NCBI GenBank assembly: GCA_965277415.1 | Contig: CBDICS010000082.1 | Location: 124,001-188,000, forward strand | From: JAHDHW01 sp965277415 | GTDB lineage: Bacteria; Bacteroidota; Bacteroidia; Chitinophagales; Saprospiraceae | DNA: 64,000 bases | Direction of reading: 5' to 3' | Shown here: in pieces, positions 46,582-55,300 of the stretch | Layout: the number at the start of each line of letters is the position of its first letter | Position numbering within the stretch: the first letter of the stretch is position 1 | The notes under the pieces: generated by a model | The model's input: the letters and a program-made list of their open reading frames with translations, nothing else | The model's database searches: none | What the model was told of the DNA's origin: nothing | Made by a program: the position numbers and the translations under genes

Positions 46582-46686
46582 ATAGATGTCACAGCATTAA
46601 CAAAAGGACACCGAATAGAAATTCAGCTAAATGGGAGTTTCAGCATTTTTGAAAGAAAAACAGGTAAACTATTCTTAAGAAAATAA
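46582..46686 (+). pseudogene. C-terminal remnant of another toxin tip
   Basis: The frame reads IDVTALTKGHRIEIQLNG then SFSIFERKTGKLFLRK and stops one base before the next start codon. The upstream junction copies the beginning of paralog 2 (TTATGTTATTATAT). No start codon belongs to it. The tip type is not recognised. Confidence 0.55.
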
Positions 46687-46687
46687 T

Positions 46688-46951
46688 ATGGAAGATATTC
46701 AAAAATTATTTCGACACACAATTGAACTACTTAAGAGAATGTCTATAAAACATGAGCATACGAGCTTCCCCTCGGGTGCAATAATGTTGGATATTTGGCA
46801 CAATAATAAGTTCTATGTTATACAGTTTGATGATTATATTGGGTTTTCAGAAGTGAATAGTGATAATCTGGGATTTGATACTATCCCAGATGAGAAATTC
46901 AATAATGAAGTTATGTATAAAAATAAACTGGCTAGCATACTGAGACAATAA
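46688..46951 (+). CDS. Unknown small protein, possible immunity protein
   Basis: 87 residues, acidic, no signal peptide, with short beta-like strands (GAIMLDIWHNNKFYVIQFDDYIGFSEVN). It follows a toxin-tip remnant by one base, the usual immunity position. No family recognised. Confidence 0.55.
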   Translation: MEDIQKLFRHTIELLKRMSIKHEHTSFPSGAIMLDIWHNNKFYVIQFDDYIGFSEVNSDNLGFDTIPDEKFNNEVMYKNKLASILRQ

Positions 46952-47023
46952 AGCTTGCTGGAATAACCTTAATGGCGGTGCATCAAAATAAGGCTATCCA
47001 CCTCTTTCAAGTTGTATCATTTT

Positions 47024-47099
47024 TTTCGCCACAAAGGCTCTAAGACACAAAGGTATGAAGCAGTATACATCTTTGTGCCTTAGCGTCTTTGTGGCGAAA
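47024..47099. repeat. Palindromic repeat with CGCCACAAAG arms
   Basis: The arms TTTCGCCACAAAG (47024-47036) and CTTTGTGGCGAAA (47087-47099) enclose GACACAAAGGTATGAAG and CATCTTTGTGCCTTAGCGTC. From memory, such CAAAGACACAAAG palindromes are scattered in many Bacteroidota and other genomes. Here it lies inside the toxin island between two small genes. Confidence 0.75.
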
Positions 47100-47171
47100 C
47101 CCTTACATATGATACACTGCCAAAAAAATGTAAGGTTTGACGTATTTAAATTAAAATTATAAAGATAGGTT

Positions 47172-47576
47172 ATGGTATTATTTTCCGATCTAAAAAATAA
47201 ATTCAAGATTATAGATTTTTCTCCAAGTCATGATCAATTATTATTAAGGAGTATGAAAAATAAAAGGAGAACGTATAATATTGATATCATAGTTAAAGGT
47301 GTAGGATTAGTGTTATGTCCAACGGCGTTAGAAGGTATTGAAATTTCATTACTCAAGGATATTAAAACTAAAGCCTCTTTGTTAAATAAATATGGGCTAG
47401 CAGAAAAAGCAGATTGTAATATATTTATGTTAAGAAGTTCGAGTGAATTGGAATTTTATATTAATGCGATGTGCTTTGGTGTCTATCATAATAAGCTTGA
47501 TATACTTGAATCAAGCATTGGTAGATATGATTTTGAAAATTTTGATGAGCTAATAATATGGTATGCAGATAGTTGA
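47172..47576 (+). CDS. Unknown protein at the end of the toxin island
   Basis: 134 residues, no signal peptide, mixed alpha/beta pattern (DIIVKGVGLVLCPTALEGIEISLL; SSSELEFYINAMCFGVYH). No family recognised. It is the last plus-strand gene of the island and converges with era. Probably another displaced immunity gene, but nothing but position supports that. Confidence 0.55.
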   Translation: MVLFSDLKNKFKIIDFSPSHDQLLLRSMKNKRRTYNIDIIVKGVGLVLCPTALEGIEISLLKDIKTKASLLNKYGLAEKADCNIFMLRSSSELEFYINAMCFGVYHNKLDILESSIGRYDFENFDELIIWYADS

Positions 47577-47628
47577 AATAAATACCTAAAACATTGAAAA
47601 AATCTTTAAAGTAATGAGCATAGGTACC

Positions 47629-48519
47629 CTAATACCCCAAACGCTTCAACATTCTCTCATCATCACGCCAATTGTCTTTATACTTAACATGCAATTCAAG
47701 AAAGACTTTAGATTCGAGGAAAATTTCAATAGATTTTCGAGCCTCCGTGCCTAGTTTTTTAATGGCTGAACCTGCTTTGCCTATGATAATTGCTTTTTGT
47801 GTTTTTCGAGCAACAAAAATGAGTGCATTTATCTTGACAAGATCTTCTCCGCGTGTCGTTTTTTCTTCTTTAAAAGATTCAATAATTACCTCGCAGGAGT
47901 AGGGCACTTCTTGTTTATATAATAAAAGAATTTTTTCCCGAATAATTTCACTGACGAAAAACCGCTCTGGTTTATCCGTTAATTGATCTTTTGGATAATA
48001 GACTGGCCCTTCTGGAGTATTGTCTAAAATAAGTTCGAAAAGCTTTTCTGTATTTACTTTATTTAGAGCAGATATGGGAATCGTTTCTGAAAAGAGCACC
48101 CTCTTATTCCAAGTCTTTATTAGTTCAGCTACTTTTTCAGGAGCTGTTTTATCAATTTTATTGATGACAAGAAAAAGCGGAATCTTAATCTTATTCAATT
48201 TGTAAATAATAGGGTCATCGTCTTCATACGTTTCTCCAAATTCTGTAACAAAGAGCATAACGTCAGCATCTTCAAAAGTGGTATTGACGAAGCGGTTCAT
48301 GGCTTCATGCATCTTATATGAAGGATCTCTTATAATGCCCGGCGTATCAGAAAAAACGATTTGATATTGCTCATCACTGACGATACCAATGATTCGGTGA
48401 CGGGTCGTTTGAGGTTTATTGGTAATGATAGACATTCGTTCGCCTACTAGTGCATTCATCAAAGTAGACTTTCCTACGTTTGGGCGACCTATAATATTTA
48501 CAAAACCGGATTTATGCAT
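47629..48519 (-). CDS. era: GTPase Era
   Basis: 296 residues, typical length. Era binds 16S rRNA and helps assemble the 30S subunit. GTPase motifs: GRPNVGKS at 12-19, SDTPGI, and NKID; the C-terminal KH domain with AIIIGKAGSAIKKLGTEARKSIE is intact. It is the right-hand neighbour of the toxin island; der, on the same strand, is the left-hand neighbour. Confidence 0.97.
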   Translation of the reverse strand: MHKSGFVNIIGRPNVGKSTLMNALVGERMSIITNKPQTTRHRIIGIVSDEQYQIVFSDTPGIIRDPSYKMHEAMNRFVNTTFEDADVMLFVTEFGETYEDDDPIIYKLNKIKIPLFLVINKIDKTAPEKVAELIKTWNKRVLFSETIPISALNKVNTEKLFELILDNTPEGPVYYPKDQLTDKPERFFVSEIIREKILLLYKQEVPYSCEVIIESFKEEKTTRGEDLVKINALIFVARKTQKAIIIGKAGSAIKKLGTEARKSIEIFLESKVFLELHVKYKDNWRDDERMLKRLGY

Positions 48520-48565
48520 TTTATTTTTTTAAGTGACGGAACAAAATTTGGACAGGTTCTTATAT

Positions 48566-49147
48566 TCAAATCAATCTTTTTACATCTCCTTGTACTAATG
48601 CCTCTATAGCATTAAACACATGTCTTGGCTTATGAGGTCGCCAATTTATATTATTAAATAGCGCACCAAAATTTACATAATGTTGAATTTGAGTATCTTT
48701 CATTTCCTCTTCAACATGACTAAGTGTATTCAAACAAATAATCCAACCATCTTCTTCTTTTATATCATCATACCATTCTTCATAATAACAATCATCAGAG
48801 CCATGAAAATTAAGGATGTTTTCACAAAGAAGGATGTATTTATAAATCCCTTGCCCAATCATAAAATCGACAATCTCTCGCTTTAGAAAACGAATATCAT
48901 TGTGTAAGCAATCATTCCATTCGCCAATAAAGTCAAAAATCGCAAATCCTTCCTCATAATCCACAAAAAGAATTTTCATATACAATGTTTGCGAACCAAA
49001 TTCATCCCATTGAGGGTGGATAAAGTAATTGTATACCTTTTGAGTAAAACGAAACTCATCATAGATACGACCGTGAAAAGGGGAGCGTTCATCTTCTGAG
49101 GAAATGTATTGGTCTCGCCATCTAAAATGAGGTTCTATATCATGCAT
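48566..49147 (-). CDS. Conserved-looking protein of unknown function
   Basis: 193 residues, soluble, no signal, many aromatic and acidic residues (FRWRDQYISSEDERSPF; LYMKILFVDYEEGFAIFDFIGEWNDCLHNDI; DCYYEEWYDDIKEEDGWIICL). The order of a beta-sheet core with acidic loops is plausible, but no family or active site was recognised. It lies 46 bases upstream of era on the same strand and may be cotranscribed with it. Confidence 0.65.
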   Translation of the reverse strand: MHDIEPHFRWRDQYISSEDERSPFHGRIYDEFRFTQKVYNYFIHPQWDEFGSQTLYMKILFVDYEEGFAIFDFIGEWNDCLHNDIRFLKREIVDFMIGQGIYKYILLCENILNFHGSDDCYYEEWYDDIKEEDGWIICLNTLSHVEEEMKDTQIQHYVNFGALFNNINWRPHKPRHVFNAIEALVQGDVKRLI

Positions 49148-49227
49148 ATAAATTCCAGTATTTTATTCTATCGCAAAACTACACATTCTAAACATAAACC
49201 TCAATAACAATAGAGAAAAGAGGGCAT

Positions 49228-49260
49228 AAAAAAAGGAGCAGGTAAAATATTACCCGCTCC
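49228..49260 (-). terminator. Rho-independent terminator after the giant T9SS gene
   Basis: On the minus strand GGAGCGGGTAATA and TTTTACCTGCTCC form a near-perfect stem, followed by a run of seven T. It lies 125 bases after the stop of the gene at 49385. Confidence 0.85.
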
Positions 49261-49302
49261 TATAGTATAAAATTGTTAATCAGATTTTACATATTAGTTC
49301 TT

Positions 49303-49375
49303 AAGAGCTGTCAGGAATTTTGTTTTCAAACCGAAAATAGAATTTTAGCTTGAATACTAAATTCCCAACCTGCTC
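49303..49375. repeat. Short derivative of the AGAGCATGTTG palindrome
   Basis: 73 bp between the giant gene and its terminator. The arms AGAGCTGTCAGGAATTT and AAATTCCCAACCTGCTC pair imperfectly, and the inner CAAACCGAAAATAG parallels CGAGCCGAAAACTG of the full element at 11977. The apical core (GACGA...TTTTTGAG) is missing, so it looks like an internal deletion. Confidence 0.6.
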
Positions 49376-49384
49376 AAAAAACCG

Positions 49385-52300
49385 CTATCTATTTACTTTT
49401 TGAAATTTCTCATTTATAACTTTAGAATTTGTATATCTAATATTCAAAAAGTACATTCCGTCTGAAAGATGATTAACATCTAATTCAAATTTATTTAGCC
49501 CTTTGACTACTGAAATTTGATCAAAACTCATGACTCTACCAGTAATATCAATTACCTGAACATCAATGATCTCATTTTGATCTGCATTCAATTTAACAGT
49601 CAATTGATCCGTTGTAGGTACAGGGAATAGATTAATTCCTTCTGTAGTAGCAGTACTATTAAAAGACTGTATACCACCTCCAAAACTTTCAGCAAAGATT
49701 ATAATCACAGCAGCTTCATCATCTTCCTGAGGACTTACTCCATTTCCATTATCTGGTGTCGAATCTGGATCATCTTGATCAGAAGCGATGACTTCAACGA
49801 AATTATTAATGTCAACATCCTCTCCAAGTGTAAATAAAACAAGCTCTAGAACAGCCGTCTCGCCACTTTCCAGGATATCAAGATTCCATTCTTCAAAGAA
49901 CAAACTGTAATCTCCAGCAGTCGTTGAATGATCAGAATAAACCATACCATCAGGTAAACCAGCTGAGACACTAATACCTGTCGCATCATCCGGACCATCA
50001 TTGGTCAAGGTGATCGTATACGTTACGTTCTCGTACTGATCATATGTATCAGAACTTGCTGTGATACTTAGTGATAAGTCAGAATCCGTACCACCTTGAG
50101 GTGTAGGATTGATTGGAGTAATCGTTATTGCAGCTTCATCATCTTCTTGAGGTGTTACACCATTTCCATTGCCAGGTGAAGAGTCTACATCATCTTGATC
50201 TTGTTCTAATACTTGAACAAAATTAACAATGTCCTCATCCTCTACTAATGTGAAAAGTACAAGCTCAAGTGTTGCTGATTCTCCTGCAGCTAATTCATCT
50301 AATGTCCATTCTTCAAAGAATAAACTATAATCTCCTGCAGATTCATCATGATCGCTATATACCATTCCATTTGGTAGACCGGCTTCGATGACTACATTAG
50401 TAGCGTCTTCTGTACCATTATTATAAACAGTAATGGTGTAAGTCACATGTTCATATTGATCATAAAGTAAGTTGTCAACCTCTATACTCAATTCTAAATC
50501 GACACCATTATTATTAACACCATTACGAATAACTTCAACAGCATTATTAGAAAGGTCAAAACAATCGCCTTCAAGATCATCAATACTCAATCCAGCTTCA
50601 AGACCAGAGATCGTACCATCATAACGTAAGTACCAAATCAAACAAGTACCCGGCACTACACCATCAAAGTCAACGTCACTAGGTAAAGCTGGTAGACCAA
50701 GGATGTTTCCAGCATCATCAGTAATGATCCACTGGAAGTTATCGCCATTAGAATTCGCTACAGTAATAGAACCTGGTGCGATCATATCCGCTTGACCATC
50801 ACCGACAGTAAATTCGAAAGGCCCACCAAATAGTTCACCACCATTAGCTTGACATCCATCCTCAGTTGTACGAATGACTTGTACCGCATTATTAGAAAGG
50901 TCGAAACAATCACCTTCCAATTCATGAACACTAAGTCCTGGGGCTAAGCCAGAAACGCTACCATCATATCGTAAGTACCAAACCTGACAAGTACCTGGTC
51001 CTGCGCCATCAAAGTTGACTGCACTAGGCATAGGCGGTAAGCCAAGAATATATCCTGCATCGTCAGTAACAATCCACTGGAAGTTATCACCATTAGAATT
51101 CGCTACAGTAATAGAACCTGGCGCGATCATATCCGCTTGCCCATCACCGACAGTAAATTCGAAAGGCCCACCAAATAATTCACCACCATTAGCTTGACAA
51201 CCATCCTCAGTTGTACGAATGACTTGTACCGCATTATTAGAAAGGTCGAAACAATCACCTTCCAATTCATGAACACTAAGTCCTGGGGCTAAACCAGAAA
51301 CACTAGCATCATATCGTAAGTACCAAACCTGACAAGTCCCTGGACCTGCGCCATCAAAGTTGACTGCACTAGGCATAGGCGGTAAGCCAAGGATATATCC
51401 AGCATCGTCAGTAACAATCCACTGGAAGTTATCACCATTAGAATTCGCTACAGTAATAGAACCTGGCGCGATCATATCCGCTTGCCCATCACCGACAGTA
51501 AATTCGAAAGGCCCACCAAATAATTCACCACCATTAGCTTGACAACCATCCTCAGTTGTACGAATGACTTGTACCGCATTATTAGAAAGGTCGAAACAAT
51601 CACCTTCCAATTCATGAACACTAAGTCCTGGGGCTAAACCAGAAACACTACCATCATATCGTAAGTACCAAACCTGACAAGTACCTGGACCTGCGCCATC
51701 AAAGTTGACTGCACTAGGCATTGGCGGTAAGCCAAGGATATATCCAGCATCATCAGTAACAATCCACTGGAAGTTATCACCATTAGAATTCGCCACAGTA
51801 ATAGAACCTGGTGCGATCATATCCGCTTGTCCATCACCGACAGTAAATTCGAAAGGTCCGCCGAATAGTTCACCACCATTAGCTTGACAACCATCATCAG
51901 CTGTACGAATAACATCAATAGCATTATTAGAAAGGTCGAAACAATCGCCTTCTAGTTCATGAACACTAAGTCCTGGCTCTAATCCAGAAACGCTACCATC
52001 ATATCGTAAGTACCAAACCTGACAAGTACCTGGTCCTGCGCCATCAAAGTTGACTGCACTAGGCATAGGCGGTAAGCCAAGAATATATCCTGCATCGTCA
52101 GTAACAATCCACTGGAAGTTATCGCCATTAGAATTCGCTACAGTAATAGAACCTGGTGCGATCATATCCGCTTGCCCATCACCGACAGTAAATTCGAAAG
52201 GTCCGCCGAATAGTTCACCACCATTGGCTTGACATCCATCCTCAGTTGTACGAATGACTTGTACCGCATTATTAGAAAGGTCGAAACAATCACCTTCCAA

Positions 52301-55300
52301 TTCATGAACACTAAGTCCTGGGGCTAATCCAGAAACACTACCATCATATCGTAAGTACCAAACCTGACAAGTACCTGGACCTGCGCCATCAAAGTTGACT
52401 GCACTAGGCATAGGAGGTAAGCCAAGAATATAACCAGCATCGTCAGTAACAATCCACTGGAAGTTATCGCCATTAGAATTCGCTACAGTAATAGAACCTG
52501 GCGCGATCATATCCGCTTGCCCATCACCGACAGTAAATTCGAAAGGTCCGCCAAATAATTCACCACCATTGGCTTGACATCCATCCTCAGTTGTACGAAT
52601 GACTTGCACCGCATTATTAGAAAGGTCGAAACAATCGCCTTCCAATTCATGAACACTAAGTCCTGGGGCTAAGCCAGAAACACTACCATCATACCGTAAG
52701 TACCAAACCTGACAAGTCCCTGGTCCTGCGCCATCAAAGTTGACTGCACTAGGCATAGGAGGTAAGCCAAGAATATAACCAGCATCGTCAGTAACAATCC
52801 ACTGGAAGTTATCGCCATTAGAATTCGCTACAGTAATAGAACCTGGCGCGATCATATCCGCTTGCCCATCACCGACAGTAAATTCGAAAGGTCCGCCAAA
52901 TAATTCACCACCATTGGCTTGACATCCATCCTCAGTTGTACGAATGACTTGCACCGCATTATTAGAAAGATCGAAACAATCGCCTTCCAATTCATGAACA
53001 CTAAGTCCTGGGGCTAAGCCAGAAACACTACCATCATACCGTAAGTACCAAACCTGACAAGTCCCTGGTCCTGCGCCATCAAAGTTGACTGCACTAGGCA
53101 TAGGCGGTAAGCCAAGAATATACCCAGCATCGTCAGTAACAATCCACTGGAAGTTATCGCCATTAGAATTCGCTACGGTAATAGAACCTGGAGCGATCAT
53201 ATCCGCTTGCCCATCACCGACAGTAAATTCGAAAGGTCCGCCAAATAATTCACCACCATTGGCTTGACATCCATCCTCAGTTGTACGAATGACTTGCACC
53301 GCATTATTAGAAAGGTCGAAACAATCACCTTCCAATTCATGAACACTAAGTCCTGGGGCTAATCCAGAAACACTACCATCATATCGTAAGTACCAAACCT
53401 GACAAGTACCTGGACCTGCGCCATCAAAGTTGACTGCACTAGGCATAGGAGGTAAGCCAAGAATATAACCAGCATCGTCAGTAACAATCCACTGGAAGTT
53501 ATCACCATTAGAATTCGCTACAGTAATAGAACCTGGAGCGATCATATCCGCTTGCCCATCACCGACAGTAAATTCGAAAGGTCCGCCAAATAATTCACCA
53601 CCATTGGCTTGACATCCATCCTCAGTTGTACGAATGACTTGCACCGCATTATCAGAAAGGTCGAAACAATCACCTTCCAATTCATGAACACTAAGTCCTG
53701 GGGCTAATCCAGAAACACTACCATCATATCGTAAGTACCAAACCTGACAAGTACCTGGACCTGCGCCATCAAAGTTGACTGCACTAGGCATAGGAGGTAA
53801 GCCAAGAATATAACCAGCATCGTCAGTAACAATCCACTGGAAGTTATCACCATTAGAATTCGCTACGGTAATAGAACCTGGAGCGATCATATCCGCTTGC
53901 CCATCACCAACTGTAAATTCGAAAGGCCCACCTTCTAGTGTTCCACCATCTGCTGTACAATTATCTGGACAATCATCGCCAGATAATCGAATAACAGGAA
54001 TCGGATTAGACAGGCTATAACAACCTTCGAAATTATCAATATTCAAACCACCTTCAAGTCCTGTCAAACCATCTTCATAAGATAAGTGCCAGATTAAGCA
54101 AGTCCCTGGACCTGCGCCATCAAAATTGACTGCATCAGGCATAGGAGGTAGACCAAGGATCATACCTTGCTCATCTGTAACGACCCATTGGCTATTAGAC
54201 CCAGAGTTGTCACTTAAAGTAATACCAGAAACATTATCTTCAACACCGTCACCGACACAAAATTCGAAAGGCCCACCTTCTAGCACACCGCCTTCAGGTT
54301 GGTATCTTACTACAGGAATCGGATTAGATAGATCGTAACAACCACCAAAATCATCAATATTTGAACCGCCTTCAAGTCCTGTCAAACCATCTTCATAAGA
54401 TAAGTGCCAGATTAAGCAAGTCCCTGGACCTGCGCCATCAAAATTGACTACACCAGGCATAGGCGGTAATCCAAGAATATTACCTTCTTCATCTGTAATC
54501 ACCCATTGTGAATTTGGTCCAAGGTTATCAGAAAGTGTAATACCAGAAACATTATCTTCAACACCATCACCGACACAGAATTCGAAAGGTCCACCTTCCA
54601 GTGTTCCACCATCTACTCCATTAGTCGTAATTCTATTTACAGTGATTGGATTAGAAAGATCATAACAACCATCAAAGTTATTTGTATTTCCTCCTACTTC
54701 AAGACCTGATAAGGTACCATCATATCGTAAGTACCAAACTAAACAGGTACCAGGACCTACACCTTCTAAATCAAAAGGAGGACCAGGAGGTAAAGCGAGT
54801 ATATTATCATCTGTATCTGTAATGACCCAAGCAAAATTTGCACCTTCAGAACCAGAAACAGTTACATCAAAAGGATCTGCAATACCATCACCAGCACAAA
54901 TTGTATATTCTGTTGTAGTTTCTACAAATGTATAAGCTACCAATCCAAAAGGATTATTTTCAACAGTTACAGTAGTCATAAGTGTAGGTGTAGGACCTAA
55001 TTCGTAGATACTTACATTATTACTAGACCCACCACTATGTGTAACAAATAATTTGCTATCATCCTTTGTTACTGCATAATTATGAGGAACAGGAAAAGGA
55101 GCATCAACAGGATCACCCACTAATGTATTGGTCGCTAAGTCAACCGTATAATTAGCATTGGTTCCTCCATCAGAAATATTTCCGACATATAGGTATGTTC
55201 CAGCTGAATTCATCCCTAAACCATGAGCATTAGGAATTTCAATGATCGTCACTAAGCTTAAATCACTTCGATTAAACACAGCTAGTTCATCAGATCCTTG

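Larger units (their letters stand above)
39828..47578 (+). other. Orphan Rhs toxin/immunity cassette island between der and era
   Basis: All genes here are on the plus strand, opposite to der and era. The region holds two Rhs-core toxin tips, four paralogous lipoproteins, a SUKH-type gene, five other small genes and at least four toxin-tip remnants. Two blocks share about 280 bases at their 5' ends (39828-40110 and 42262-42545), and 3' parts are duplicated (42076-42203 with 44762-44885; 40989-41160 with 45946-46130). There is no transposase or integrase. The body of a full-length Rhs protein is absent, so this is a store of displaced C-terminal modules. Confidence 0.85.

Noticed and set aside
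39828..47578. Insertion sequence or prophage as the source of the island
   Set aside because: No transposase, integrase, terminal inverted repeat or phage gene was seen; recombination among Rhs cores explains the duplications.
50519..53957. Regular direct repeats that might suggest a CRISPR or satellite array
   Set aside because: Units are 345 bp, continuous, in frame and coding; there are no spacers and no cas genes.
51015..54665. Series of 60-73-codon plus-strand frames spaced 345 bases
   Set aside because: They are the antisense of the tandem repeat and recur only because the repeat recurs.
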